Assembly: GCA_018268895.1 (NCBI GenBank)
Contig: JAFDVP010000001.1
Span: 124,001 to 188,000 of the forward strand
Reading direction: 5' to 3'
Source of the DNA: Acidobacteriota bacterium
Lineage (GTDB): Bacteria; Acidobacteriota; Terriglobia; Terriglobales; Acidobacteriaceae
DNA: 64,000 bases
Part shown: in pieces, positions 25,402-33,737 of the stretch
Layout: each line of letters starts with the position of its first letter
Position numbering within the stretch: position 1 is the first letter of the stretch
Notes under the pieces: generated by a model
The model's database searches: none
Told to the model about the DNA's origin: nothing
The model's input: only the letters and a program-made list of their open reading frames with translations
Translations under genes and position numbers: made by a program

Positions 25402-26544
25402 CTACTTCTTCGCTCGTTTGTAGAACGGCGTAGGCACGACCCGCGCCTTCACCATCTGCCCGCGAATCTCCACGGCAACCTCAGTATCCAGCGCCGCGAA
25501 CTCCACCGGCACATAAGCCAGTGCAACGTTCTTCTTCAAAAACGGCGCCGGCGACCCGCTCGTAATCTCGCCGATCCTCTTGCCACCGAGCGAGAACACC
25601 GGGTACCCATCGCGCCCAATCCCGCGCTCCACCATCTCCAGCCCAACGAGCTTGCGCCCCCCTTTGCGATCAGCCCCGCCCTCTTCCTGAATCTTCACCA
25701 GAGCATCGCGTCCGACGAAGTCGCCCTTGTCGAGCTTGGCATAGCGGCCCAATCCGGCCTCGAAGACGTTGATCGTGTCCGAGATCTCGTGCCCATACAG
25801 CGCCATCCCCGCCTCAAGCCGCAGCGTATTCCGCGCTCCCAGCCCGCAAGGCAGAATCCCGAACTCCTTGCCCGCCTCCAGCACCTCGTTCCACACGCGC
25901 GCGCTCGTGGCCTCGTCCGATGGGATGTAGATCTCGAACCCGTCCTCGCCCGTGTATCCCGTGCGAGCGATCAGCACGTTGTACAAACCGCAGACCTGCC
26001 CCCACGTAAACCAGTAGTTCTTGATCGGCGCAAGGTCGACAGGCGTCAGCTTCTGCAGCGTCGCGTGCGCCTTCGGTCCCTGGATCGCAATCTGCGTGTA
26101 GTAGTCGCTGAAGTCGTTTACATGCACACCCGGCATCGAACCGATCTGCGACCGCACCCAGGCTACGTCCTTCTCCCGCGTGCCTGCGTTGATCACAATC
26201 AGGTAGTCGTTGTCCGAAAGCTTGTGCACCACCACGTCGTCCACAAACGTCCCACTCGGATACAGCATCGCCGAGTACTGCGCCTGCCCCACCTGGAGCT
26301 TCGAAGCATCGTTCATGCACAGCTTCTGCACTGCCGCCAGCGACCCCGGCCCGCGCAGTTGTATATCGCCCATATGCGACACATCGAAGACGCCAACGCC
26401 TGTGCGCACGGCCATGTGCTCCGCCGTCAGCCCACAGCAGTCAACCGGCATGTCCCAGCCGCCAAAGTCCACCATCTTCGCCTTTGAGGCGCGGTGAACG
26501 GCGTTCAGTGCAGTTTTGCGAAGGGGGGGCTGTAGTTCTGACAA
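25402..26544 (-). CDS. gcvT: Glycine cleavage system T protein (aminomethyltransferase)
   Basis: GcvT transfers the methylene group from aminomethyl-GcvH to tetrahydrofolate, releasing ammonia. The 380-residue protein has the folate-binding N-terminal motifs MVDFGGWDMPV and GVGVFDVSHMGDIQ, then TGYTGEDGFEIY and LGARNTLRLEAGMALYGHE. The C-terminal barrel includes GEITSGSPAPFLKKNVALAYV, seen as its key parts. The start is TTG 26544, because AGAGG lies eight bases upstream and the coding frame aligns with the known N-terminus. It is the first gene of the minus-strand gcv cluster. I looked for a glycine riboswitch upstream and found none. Confidence 0.94.
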   Translation of the reverse strand: MSELQPPLRKTALNAVHRASKAKMVDFGGWDMPVDCCGLTAEHMAVRTGVGVFDVSHMGDIQLRGPGSLAAVQKLCMNDASKLQVGQAQYSAMLYPSGTFVDDVVVHKLSDNDYLIVINAGTREKDVAWVRSQIGSMPGVHVNDFSDYYTQIAIQGPKAHATLQKLTPVDLAPIKNYWFTWGQVCGLYNVLIARTGYTGEDGFEIYIPSDEATSARVWNEVLEAGKEFGILPCGLGARNTLRLEAGMALYGHEISDTINVFEAGLGRYAKLDKGDFVGRDALVKIQEEGGADRKGGRKLVGLEMVERGIGRDGYPVFSLGGKRIGEITSGSPAPFLKKNVALAYVPVEFAALDTEVAVEIRGQMVKARVVPTPFYKRAKK

Positions 26545-26623
26545 GATCGTAACCTCTGGAGTTCATCGTAGTTTGCTGGCACTGCGTGGTCAACGAACGG
26601 TGCATTGCGCCCGAAGAAAAGCT

Positions 26624-27331
26624 GTGGCATTGTTACTTCCATCGTTCCTGTTCCGAGGTCCCCTTTTGCGATCTGATCGTCTGTTCATCCTGCTCTACGC
26701 CTTCGCTATCACTCTCACCTGCTCTGTACAGGCTCAAAACATACCGGAGCCAATACCGGGCGTGCAGATCACTAACGGTAGCTACCCGTGGGCTGTCGAT
26801 GTCTATGAAGGCAAACAGCAACTCGTCCCGATTCACCATACGAACGTCGGGGTGAACAACCACAAGGGAGCCAATGTCGCCGGCTCGCTCGCCGGTAGCG
26901 TCTTCTACAAACCAAAGATGACCACCGAGATTGAAGGAGCGCACGCTCGTGTAGCGCTGCATGCCGACAAGCCCGTCTTCTACGTCCATGTAATGGATGA
27001 CGACCCCGCAGGAGATTCCTCTGGCAATCTCCTCGCCAGATGGGCCATCGTCCGGGCAAAGATCGACAAGGACCGTCGTGTCCTTGCTCGGGTCAACTTC
27101 ACGCAGCTTACTGGTACCGCAAAGCGCAGCGATACCCAGGTAGACGTCGATGTCGAAAAAATTTCAGATGGCTGGCTGAAGATCACACCCAAAGAGCCTC
27201 TTGCCGTAGGTGAGTATGCTCTTCAGCCGGTGCCAACGGTTGCGAATACCTTTTCGACCGTCGTCTTCGATTTCACCGTCGATCCCAAAGCACCGAACTC
27301 CCCGGAGGCGCGCTCCGAGCCAACGCCGTAG
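26624..27331 (+). CDS. Secreted protein of unknown function
   Basis: A 235-residue exported protein that I cannot assign to a family. GTG 26624, preceded by the purine-rich GAAGAAAAG, gives a signal peptide (LFILLYAFAITLTCSVQAQ) after a basic n-region; the frame is open to 26516 but that part overlaps gcvT on the other strand. The mature part is beta-rich with the polar segment VGVNNHKGANVAGSLAGSVF and ends in a Pro/Ser/Glu tail. A similar layout is seen in acidobacterial envelope proteins of unknown role. It is divergent from the gcv operon with less than 90 bases between the starts. Confidence 0.65.
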   Translation: MALLLPSFLFRGPLLRSDRLFILLYAFAITLTCSVQAQNIPEPIPGVQITNGSYPWAVDVYEGKQQLVPIHHTNVGVNNHKGANVAGSLAGSVFYKPKMTTEIEGAHARVALHADKPVFYVHVMDDDPAGDSSGNLLARWAIVRAKIDKDRRVLARVNFTQLTGTAKRSDTQVDVDVEKISDGWLKITPKEPLAVGEYALQPVPTVANTFSTVVFDFTVDPKAPNSPEARSEPTP

Positions 27332-27354
27332 GTTGCGAGGTCCATGGTGAATCG

Positions 27355-28968
27355 CTACACCACCACCGACTCCCGATACTCCCCAAACACGCCGCGCAAC
27401 ACGTCCGCGACTTCGCCCACAGTCGCATAACTCTCCATCGCGGTCACGATCTTTGGCATCAGATTCTCCCCGCCGCGAGCCGCATCCTCCACATCGCGCA
27501 GCGCGGCTGCATGCGCAGCCGTATCGCGCCGCGCTCGCAAGGCGCGTACCCGCTCCACCTGCCGCCGCTCCAACTCCTCGTCGATCTTCTGGATCGGGAC
27601 CGCGCGCTCTTCTTCGCTCACGTACTCGTTCACGCCCACAACGACCGCGTTTTTCTCATCGACAGCTCGTTGATAGGCATACGCCGCGTTCTGAATCTCG
27701 CGCTGCACATACCCCTGTTCGATCGCCCGCAGCATCCCGTACTTGCCGCCCAGATCGAATCGTGAGATTGCAGTGATGTACTCCTCTGCACGCTTCTCGA
27801 TCTCGTTCGTCAACGACTCTACGTAGTACGACCCCGCCAGCGGATCGACCGTATCCGCCACGCCGCTCTCGTGCGCAAGAATCTGTTGTGTCCGTAGCGC
27901 AATCCTCGCTGCCTGCTCCGTCGGCAGCGCCAGCGCCTCGTCGAAGCCGTTCGTGTGCAGCGACTGTGTCCCGCCCATCACCGCAGCCAGAGCCTGCAAG
28001 GTGGTGCGCACGATGTTGTTCTCCGGCTGCTGCGCCGTCAGCGTCGAGCCTGCCGTCTGCGTATGAAACCGCAGCATCCAGCTTCGCGGGTTCTTCGCTT
28101 CGAAGTGCTCGCGCATGATCTTCGCCCACATCCGCCTGGCCGCACGAAACTTCGCGATCTCCTCCAGAAGATTGTTATGCGCGTTGAAGAAAAAACTCAG
28201 CCGTGGAGCGAACGCATCCACATCCAACCCCGCGTCGATCGCGGCCTGCACGTACGTCATGCCATCTGCCAGCGTGAAGGCGACCTCCTGCACCGCAGTG
28301 CATCCGGCCTCGCGCATGTGATAGCCCGAGATCGAGATCGTATTCCACTCCGGCACCTCATCTGCCGCCCACGCAAAGATGTCCGTCACCAGCCGCATGG
28401 CGTGCTTCACCGGGTAGATGTACGTACCGCGCGCGATGTACTCCTTCAGGATGTCGTTCTGCACGGTGCCATTGAGCTTTTTCGTATCCGCACCCTGCCG
28501 CTTCGCCACGGCCACATACAGCGCCAGCAGGATCGAAGCCGTGGCATTGATCGTCATCGACGTGGAGATACCGTCCAGCCGTATCCCGTCGAACAGCCGC
28601 TCCATGTCCTCGATCGAATCGATCGCCACGCCAACCTTGCCCACCTCGCCCAGCGCCAGCGGCGAATCCGAGTCGTAGCCAATCTGCGTCGGCAGATCGA
28701 ACGCCACGCTGAGTCCCTTTGTCCCATGCTCCAGCAGAAATTTGTACCGCCGGTTCGACTCCTCGGCATCGCCCATGCCCGCATACTGACGCATCGTCCA
28801 CAGCCGCCCGCGATACATCGTCGGCTGAATCCCGCGCGTAAAAGGAAACTCGCCTGGCCGTCCCAATTCATCCGCGGCATCGAACCCACGCAAGTTCTCC
28901 GGCCCGTATACAAGCTCCACCGGAATTCCTGAACTCGTCTCCACGGTCTTTTCTGGCGTCTTCTCCAT
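27355..28968 (-). CDS. Methylmalonyl-CoA mutase, large (catalytic) subunit without B12 domain
   Basis: The substrate-binding TIM barrel of an adenosylcobalamin-dependent acyl-CoA mutase, 537 residues. Landmarks are RQYAG with Tyr62, [20 protein letters not shown] with Thr168, Gln170 and Arg180, and GYHMREAG with His217. These match Tyr89, Thr195, Gln197, Arg207 and His244 of the Propionibacterium enzyme at a constant offset of 27, so the pocket is of the methylmalonyl-CoA type. Isobutyryl-CoA mutase has Phe and Gln at the Tyr and Arg positions. There is no DXHXXG cobalamin-binding domain; that small subunit and the MeaB-type chaperone must be encoded elsewhere. It would interconvert methylmalonyl- and succinyl-CoA. 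Confidence 0.9.
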   Translation of the reverse strand: MEKTPEKTVETSSGIPVELVYGPENLRGFDAADELGRPGEFPFTRGIQPTMYRGRLWTMRQYAGMGDAEESNRRYKFLLEHGTKGLSVAFDLPTQIGYDSDSPLALGEVGKVGVAIDSIEDMERLFDGIRLDGISTSMTINATASILLALYVAVAKRQGADTKKLNGTVQNDILKEYIARGTYIYPVKHAMRLVTDIFAWAADEVPEWNTISISGYHMREAGCTAVQEVAFTLADGMTYVQAAIDAGLDVDAFAPRLSFFFNAHNNLLEEIAKFRAARRMWAKIMREHFEAKNPRSWMLRFHTQTAGSTLTAQQPENNIVRTTLQALAAVMGGTQSLHTNGFDEALALPTEQAARIALRTQQILAHESGVADTVDPLAGSYYVESLTNEIEKRAEEYITAISRFDLGGKYGMLRAIEQGYVQREIQNAAYAYQRAVDEKNAVVVGVNEYVSEEERAVPIQKIDEELERRQVERVRALRARRDTAAHAAALRDVEDAARGGENLMPKIVTAMESYATVGEVADVLRGVFGEYRESVVV

Positions 28969-29040
28969 AGGAGCACAAGTGTATCCTCATCCTTTTCAAG
29001 AATTGAATGTGTCATCCCTCACATCCTCTTCAATTGAAAG

Positions 29041-29085
29041 TGTCATCCTGAGCGCAGCGCAGCGGAGTCGAAGGACCTGCGGTTG
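29041..29085 (+). repeat. Intergenic repeat family 1, copy c with a partial tandem copy
   Basis: TGTCATCCTGAGCGCAGCGC, then AGCGGAGTCGAAGGACC. A truncated second copy precedes it: TTGAATGTGTCATCC near 29004 is echoed by TTGAAAGTGTCATCC just before the full copy. It lies between divergently transcribed genes. Confidence 0.8.
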
Positions 29086-29138
29086 CTTGTACCGCCCTGA
29101 AGCCAAATGAACAAGATCATTTATGGAACAATGAAGCG

Positions 29139-29663
29139 ATGAGTACCGAACTACGCAGCGGGTTTGCCTGCACCGAATGCGGGGAGTGGCACGACGATCT
29201 CCCCCTGCAGTACAGCTTCAAGGCGCCCTCCGCCATCATGGCCGTCCCGCTCGATCAGCGCGAGCAGCGCGTCGTCATCACCCCCGACCAGTGCGTCATC
29301 GACAACCGCGACTTCTATCTGCGCGGCCGTATCCTTATCCCCATCATCGGCAGCCCAGACCCCTTCGTCTGGGGTGTTTGGGCCGAGGTCAGCCCCCGCA
29401 ACTTCATCCGCGCCAACGAACTCTGGCACACCGTCAGCCGCGAGAACGAGCCGCCATTCTCCGGTTGGCTCAACTCCGAGATCTTCCTCTTCGGCAATAC
29501 AGTCAATCTCGAGCTCGACGTCCACACCCAGGCCGTCGGGCATCGCCCGCAGTTCACCGTCTCCGACCCCACCCATCCACTCGGCATCGAGCAGCGCGGC
29601 GGCATCACCCTCGAGCGCGCGCAGGAGATCGCAGAGATGGTCCTCCACCGCACCCGAAGCTAG
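29139..29663 (+). CDS. DUF2199 domain protein
   Basis: A 174-residue protein with the DUF2199 layout. FACTECGEWHDDLPLQYSF is the N-terminal pattern with a CxxC pair; QCVIDNRDFYLRGRILIPI and FVWGVWAEVSPRNF follow; LDVHTQAVGHRPQF and HPLGIEQRGGIT close the domain. The CxxC could bind metal. The function is unknown; related proteins sometimes occur beside toxin-immunity genes, but nothing of that kind lies here. ATG 29139 is used. The gene is transcribed alone. Confidence 0.83.
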   Translation: MSTELRSGFACTECGEWHDDLPLQYSFKAPSAIMAVPLDQREQRVVITPDQCVIDNRDFYLRGRILIPIIGSPDPFVWGVWAEVSPRNFIRANELWHTVSRENEPPFSGWLNSEIFLFGNTVNLELDVHTQAVGHRPQFTVSDPTHPLGIEQRGGITLERAQEIAEMVLHRTRS

Positions 29664-29676
29664 GCGATCCCGGCGT

Positions 29677-30180
29677 TTACCGCCTGCCGCGCTCCCGTCT
29701 CCGCGCCCGTAAAAAACTGCTCGCGCAGAAATATGCAAACACTACCGCCATCGCCACATCCATCAAAAAGCGCGTGTGCCCATCGTGGTTGAGTGCTGTT
29801 TCGTGCATATCCGCACGCAACTTCCAGGCGCCATTGGCGGCGAACAGCGCAAAGATCCCAAAGAACACCCCGGTAAACTCCAGCCAGAGAACGCCTGACA
29901 GCCGGACAAAGGGGCCCCACACCGTCCGGCCAAACTGCTTGCCGCCGCGATTGAGGTTCTCCGTCGTCTGCTTTACCTGCGACGCAGCCCGCGTTACCTG
30001 TTCTGCTACGTTTGAAGCCGTGGGCCGTGAACCTCCCGCCGGCCTCGGACTCGCCTCAGAGGCTCCCGCAGGCTTGGCCGAAGGGCTGGGCGAGGTTGCC
30101 GCGTCCACGGCAGTCACCAGGGTCTTCGCCGCCGCCCTCGCTCCAATTCCCAAAGCCCGCCCAAAGCGTACCGAGTCCAT
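29677..30180 (-). CDS. Small membrane protein with a disordered N-terminal region
   Basis: A 167-residue protein that I do not recognise. The first 55 residues are Ala/Pro/Ser-rich (DAATSPSPSAKPAGASEASP) and probably disordered. Two hydrophobic segments follow (LWLEFTGVFFGIFALFAANGAW and FLMDVAMAVVFAYFCASSF, read as key parts), with a strongly basic C-terminus (RARRRERGRR). The layout predicts two membrane helices with a cytoplasmic Arg-rich end. ATG 30180 is the only plausible start. The gene converges on the DUF2199 gene with 13 bases between them. No function can be assigned. Confidence 0.6.
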   Translation of the reverse strand: MDSVRFGRALGIGARAAAKTLVTAVDAATSPSPSAKPAGASEASPRPAGGSRPTASNVAEQVTRAASQVKQTTENLNRGGKQFGRTVWGPFVRLSGVLWLEFTGVFFGIFALFAANGAWKLRADMHETALNHDGHTRFLMDVAMAVVFAYFCASSFLRARRRERGRR

Positions 30181-30290
30181 ACCCTGAGTGTAGCCGACCG
30201 CGTCTTTCCGCGATGAAACATCCCGCCGTCAACCTGCATCTGACGAAAACAGAGGGGATGCCACCTCTCGAACGACACGCAGGAGGGCGA

Positions 30291-30434
30291 ATGAGGAGAT
30301 TTTGCTGGATGATCGCCGGTTTCTGTGGCGCAGCGACATGCTTTATCGTCTGGGGGCCCAAGCGGATAAAGCCCGTCGAGGAGCTTGCCCACCGGCTCGA
30401 GGCCGCCTGGGCAGACCATCACACCACCGTCTGA
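30291..30434 (+). CDS. Small single-pass membrane protein
   Basis: A 47-residue protein with one hydrophobic segment near its N-terminus (WMIAGFCGAATCFIVWG) followed by a short amphipathic tail (EELAHRLEAAWADHH). AGGAGGG at 30281-30287 lies three bases before ATG 30291, a strong ribosome binding site that supports translation. The frame upstream overlaps the opposite gene and is not used. I do not know a family for it. Confidence 0.55.
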   Translation: MRRFCWMIAGFCGAATCFIVWGPKRIKPVEELAHRLEAAWADHHTTV

Positions 30435-30612
30435 TCCCCGCCAATCGCTCCAGAATCTGCGCTGGTTCAATTTCGTTGCCGCGGCGGCAGGCCTCAGCGT
30501 ATTCTGTCTCCAGAAGTTGGTTCGTGGTCCACGCAATGCCGTTCCCTCCGCTATTCAGTTGGGAATACCCGATGCGCGGTGAATCGCATATTCAGGCAGC
30601 CGGAGGTTGGCA

Positions 30613-30909
30613 TTGAATCAGAAGGTCAAAAACCTTATCCAGAAGCTAGGCGAGGCGATCCACGAGACCGTCTCCGAGTCCGAAGATATCGCCGGTGTCG
30701 TCAAAAACATCCGCGAACAGGGGTTCGACGTTCTCCTCATGCTTGAGGCCACCATTGGCCTGAACCCCGCCGACGAGACCGAGCAGACTGAAGAAGAAGC
30801 CTCCGAAGACAATGCAGGCCCCTTCTCCGCCAGCGACCTCAGCTTTCTGAAATCGCTTCGCATCAGCATCAGCGAAGACGAGGATACCCTCGAGGCGCCT
30901 GAAGCCTGA
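30613..30909 (+). CDS. Small acidic protein upstream of glgC
   Basis: A 98-residue protein with a helical N-terminal half (VKNLIQKLGEAIHETVSESE) and an acidic C-terminal half rich in Glu and Asp (ETEQTEEEASEDNAGPF). GGAGG at 30602-30606 is six bases before TTG 30613, so that codon is preferred over TTG 30607. It has no signal peptide, no membrane segment and no Cys. I do not recognise the family, and the link to the downstream glgC is only positional; the gap of 140 bases contains a separate leader. Confidence 0.6.
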   Translation: MNQKVKNLIQKLGEAIHETVSESEDIAGVVKNIREQGFDVLLMLEATIGLNPADETEQTEEEASEDNAGPFSASDLSFLKSLRISISEDEDTLEAPEA

Positions 30910-30933
30910 GAGGACACATCCCCGGCAAATAAC

Positions 30934-30947
30934 TTTTTCGCGAAAAA
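30934..30947. promoter_or_regulatory. 14-bp perfect palindrome upstream of glgC
   Basis: TTTTTCGCGAAAAA is a perfect palindrome lying 25 bases after the preceding stop codon and just upstream of a plausible glgC promoter (TTAGAC at 30960-30965 as -10). It could be an operator, or part of a bidirectional terminator, since both arms carry T/A tracts. Confidence 0.35.
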
Positions 30948-30975
30948 AAACTTCACGTGTTAGACTCGCGTTTCC

Positions 30976-31052
30976 TGTGGGGGACGCTCTTGCACGTTTG
31001 TGCATCCCACAAAGAGCGTCCTGCAAAGGACATTTGCCGAGGTTGTCGAACG
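30976..31052 (+). promoter_or_regulatory. Structured 5' UTR of glgC with two mutually exclusive helices
   Basis: TGTGGG (30976-30981) pairs with CCCACA (31006-31011). The adjacent GGACGCTCTT (30982-30991) pairs with AAGAGCGTCC (31012-31021). The two helices interleave, so they form either a pseudoknot or two alternative states. Inside, TGCAC/GTGCA (30991-31004) makes a small hairpin. A further hairpin, GCAAA/TTTGC (31023-31037), lies immediately before the glgC ribosome binding site. Such an arrangement is typical of cis-acting RNA switches. Confidence 0.55.
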
Positions 31053-32312
31053 ATGAGAGATACGCTTGGGGTTCTTCTCGCCGGGGGTGCCGGTGAACGC
31101 CTTTTCCCGCTAACACGCGATCGCGCAAAGCCCGCCGTGCCGTTTGCGGGCCAGTACCGCATCATCGATATCACGCTGTCGAACTGCATCAACTCCGATC
31201 TGCGCCACGTCTACATCCTCACGCAGTACAAGGCGCTCTCGCTTAACCGCCACATCCGCGAAGGCTGGGGACCCGTCGTCGCCAATGAGCTTGGCGAGTT
31301 CATCGAGATACTCCCGCCCATGCAGCGCGTCTCGAAGAGCTGGTACCAGGGCACGGCCGACGCCGTCTACCAGAACATCTACTCCATCGGCTCCGAGCAG
31401 CCGCGCCACGTCCTCATCCTCTCCGGCGACCACATCTACAAGATGAACTACTCGCTCATGCTCGAGCAGCATGTCGAATCCGGAGCCGACGTCACCATCG
31501 CCACCCTGCCCGTCGCGCCTACCGAGGTCTCCGCCTTCGGTGTCGTCGAGGTCTCCCGCTCCGGCGAGGTCATCGGCTTCATCGAAAAGCCCAAGGAGAC
31601 CAGCGTCCGCTCTCCCTTCACCCCCGACATGGTCGACGTCTCCATGGGCATCTATCTCTTCAACACCGACGTCCTGCTCCCTGAGCTGGTCAAGGACGCC
31701 GAAGACCCGCACTCCAAGCACGACTTCGGCCACAACATTCTTCCCAACCTCCTCGGACGCTTCAAGATCAACGCCTATAACTTCATCGACGAGAACAAGC
31801 AGAAGGCGCTCTACTGGCGCGACGTAGGTACCCTCGAGGCCTACTACGAGGCCAATATGGACGTAGCCGGCGTCACGCCCACCTTCAACCTCTACGACAA
31901 GTCCTGGCCCATGCGTACCCGGCCCTACCAGTACCCGCCCGCCAAGTTCGTCTTCGGCGAGCCCGGCCGAACCGGCATGGCTATCAACTCTATTGTCTGT
32001 GCCGGTTCCATCGTCTCCGGAGCCGTCGTTCGCAACTCCGTCGTCTCGCACGATGTCCGCGTCAACTCCTACGCCGACGTCGACTCATCCATCGTCATGT
32101 CGCACGTCAACATCGGCCGCCATTGCCGTATCCGTCACGCCATCATCGACCGCGACGTCCACATCCCCGACGGCACCGTCATCGGTTACGACCCCAACGA
32201 GGACAAGAAGAACTACTTCGTCTCCTCTTCGGGCCTTACGGTCGTCACCCGCGACTACTCCCTCTATGAGAACCCCGTCTCCCCCGAGTTCCTCCAGGGC
32301 AACGGATCGTAA
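31053..32312 (+). CDS. glgC: Glucose-1-phosphate adenylyltransferase
   Basis: ADP-glucose pyrophosphorylase makes ADP-glucose from glucose-1-phosphate and ATP, the committed step of glycogen synthesis. The 419-residue protein has the nucleotidyltransferase loop LLAGGAGERLFPLT, the PAVPFAG element, LSGDHIYKMNY around the catalytic Asp, GFIEKP, and YWRDVGTLEAYYEAN. The C-terminal left-handed beta-helix follows (SIVCAGSIVSGAVVRNSVVS as short repeats). ATG 31053 has GAGG ten bases upstream. It is usually allosterically controlled, and the leader described upstream suggests RNA-level control too. No other glycogen gene is adjacent. Confidence 0.94.
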   Translation: MRDTLGVLLAGGAGERLFPLTRDRAKPAVPFAGQYRIIDITLSNCINSDLRHVYILTQYKALSLNRHIREGWGPVVANELGEFIEILPPMQRVSKSWYQGTADAVYQNIYSIGSEQPRHVLILSGDHIYKMNYSLMLEQHVESGADVTIATLPVAPTEVSAFGVVEVSRSGEVIGFIEKPKETSVRSPFTPDMVDVSMGIYLFNTDVLLPELVKDAEDPHSKHDFGHNILPNLLGRFKINAYNFIDENKQKALYWRDVGTLEAYYEANMDVAGVTPTFNLYDKSWPMRTRPYQYPPAKFVFGEPGRTGMAINSIVCAGSIVSGAVVRNSVVSHDVRVNSYADVDSSIVMSHVNIGRHCRIRHAIIDRDVHIPDGTVIGYDPNEDKKNYFVSSSGLTVVTRDYSLYENPVSPEFLQGNGS

Positions 32313-32368
32313 ACAGGGAATAGAAGACCAGGATGTAGAGAGCAGAAAGCGCGATCAGAGAAACCGGG

Positions 32369-32428
32369 TACCCCATCTTTGCGACAGCTTTATCGTCGCT
32401 AAGGTGGGATATTCGAGCGAAGCTCGAA
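32369..32428 (+). repeat. Candidate repeat element with two tandem hairpins (family 3)
   Basis: CCCATCTTTGCGAC (32372-32385) pairs imperfectly (12 of 14) with GTCGCTAAGGTGGG (32395-32408). It is followed by TTCGAGC-GAA-GCTCGAA (32412-32428), a perfect 7-bp hairpin. This is the main content of the 316-base gap after glgC. Only one copy is in this window; I believe similar elements recur in acidobacterial genomes, but I cannot verify that here. Confidence 0.5.
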
Positions 32429-32497
32429 CCGGCTTCACGAAACCATCGTCAGGGAACAGGTAAGAGAACAGGCACCAAATAGAACTGGCAATCGATG

Positions 32498-32530
32498 CGT
32501 CATTCTGAGCCAAAGGCGAAGAACCCCAGT
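32498..32530 (+). repeat. Degenerate intergenic repeat family 1, copy d
   Basis: CGTCATTCTGAGCCAAAGGC and GAAGAACCCCAGTAGTTT resemble the family 1 element with many changes. It lies between the glgC 3' region and the terminator of the opposite gene. Confidence 0.45.
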
Positions 32531-32563
32531 AGTTTCTCTGTTTCGCCGCAAATGCAAGCCAGC

Positions 32564-32597
32564 AAAAAAGAGCGAACACCCAAAGGTGTCCGCTCTT
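32564..32597 (-). terminator. Rho-independent terminator of the outer-membrane protein gene
   Basis: On the minus strand AAGAGCGGACACC pairs with GGTGTTCGCTCTT around TTTG, followed by TTTTT. The one non-Watson-Crick position is a G-U pair only on the minus-strand RNA, which supports this orientation. Confidence 0.9.
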
Positions 32598-32628
32598 GCC
32601 TTCTACTCCCGATTCCCTAGTCCCTGCT

Positions 32629-33420
32629 CTACCGCTTCCCAATGCGATACACCACGCCGCCAGAGATCGCAAAGAAGTATCGTGTCTCCGTGCCGAAGTG
32701 TTCGACCATCATGTCCGGCGAAAGCCGTATCGCCCAGTTCTTCGATTTGTTGATGTCCACGCTTCCGCCCAAAGCCGAAACGAAGGCCGTCTTGTTCGAA
32801 TACAAGCCCACCTGAGGCAGATACACGTCCGGGATATTGGCGGACTTGATTGTGTGGTCGAAGTTGCCTGCAGCCATACCAGCATATGCGTGATAGTTCA
32901 GCGCGGCATACTGGTTCTTGGGTCCGCGCCACTGAACACCGCCCATTCCCATCTGCATCGACACCAAAGCCCGCCCATTGAAATACGGGTTTGGCTTGAC
33001 CGGCGTCGTTCCCCATTCGCCTCGCCACTCACCGCCGATTCCCAGCCGAGGGGTCATCCACCATGTCCCCAGCAGCTCGCCGCCGCCCAGGTTCATGCGC
33101 TTCGGAAGGTCCTGACCGGCCTGGAAGGTCATCAGGTTGATGCCGCCATAGATCTCGTACTTGTTGTCGTAGGTCACGGGCACGATCGCGCCAAATCTGC
33201 CCTTCCTTACGGCGGGCTGGGCCGGGGCCTGCGTGTCGGTCTGCGTCTGTGAACTCGACTGCTGCGGCGGTGGTGTCATCGTCTGTGCTGCGGCGCTTGC
33301 GGTCAGTATCGCAACAGCAAGCAATCCCAACCATCCCTGTCGGCCAGCCCTGTAGGTTTTCTTTGTCTCTTGCGGCAACACAAACTCCTGCGTCTTCTTC
33401 TCCAACATCAACTCCTGCAT
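32629..33420 (-). CDS. Probable outer-membrane beta-barrel protein
   Basis: A 263-residue exported protein. After a basic start and one hydrophobic segment (WLGLLAVAILTASAAAQ) comes a Gln/Thr/Pro-rich linker of about 25 residues. A stretch with alternating aromatic and polar residues follows (FGAIVPVTYDNKYEIYGGIN, then WRGEWGTTPVKPNPYFNGRA) and continues to the end, as expected for a barrel of eight or more strands. I do not recognise a named family. ATG 33420 follows AAGGG; ATG 33408 is an alternative with AGGAG. It is monocistronic with its own terminator. Confidence 0.6.
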   Translation of the reverse strand: MQELMLEKKTQEFVLPQETKKTYRAGRQGWLGLLAVAILTASAAAQTMTPPPQQSSSQTQTDTQAPAQPAVRKGRFGAIVPVTYDNKYEIYGGINLMTFQAGQDLPKRMNLGGGELLGTWWMTPRLGIGGEWRGEWGTTPVKPNPYFNGRALVSMQMGMGGVQWRGPKNQYAALNYHAYAGMAAGNFDHTIKSANIPDVYLPQVGLYSNKTAFVSALGGSVDINKSKNWAIRLSPDMMVEHFGTETRYFFAISGGVVYRIGKR

Positions 33421-33484
33421 TTCGCTTACCCTTCAAAGATATAACGTTCAGGCCCAATCGTGCTCCCCATCCACCACCAAAGCA

Positions 33485-33533
33485 GTGTCATTCCGGGCGG
33501 AGCGCAGTGTAGTCGAGGAATCCCCGCATTTTT
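33485..33533 (+). repeat. Intergenic repeat family 1, copy e
   Basis: TGTCATTCCGGGCGGAGCGC, then AGTCGAGGAATCCCCGCATT. This copy belongs to the variant ending in GAGGAATCC. It lies in the 317-base gap that also holds a family 2 element. Confidence 0.75.
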
Positions 33534-33572
33534 CCAGCGCCGCCACCAATCTTTCGTGTTTGGTAACGTGCT

Positions 33573-33639
33573 GCTAAGGGCACGGCTTCAGCCGTGTCGC
33601 AAGATATCGGGAGTAAAGGGGGGCTTTTAGCCCCTGAGG
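33573..33639 (+). repeat. Intergenic repeat family 2, copy 1
   Basis: CTAAGGGCACGGCTTCAGCC, then GTGTC, a spacer, and GGGGGCTTTTAGCCCCTGAG. Each half forms a hairpin (GGCACGGCT/AGCCGTGTC and GGGGCT/AGCCCC). Same family as 40438-40504 and 62877-62967. Confidence 0.8.
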
Positions 33640-33737
33640 TAATTCCCATCATCAAGCCAGCCATGCCAATCCTGTGCGACAATATGCTTGCCGCGGTTCG
33701 TACGCGCTGACCCGGTAAATGTAAGGGAGAAACTCGT

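Noticed and set aside
26545..26640. Possible glycine riboswitch upstream of gcvT
   Set aside because: The conserved glycine-aptamer core could not be found, and the upstream gap is under 90 bases, too short for a tandem aptamer.
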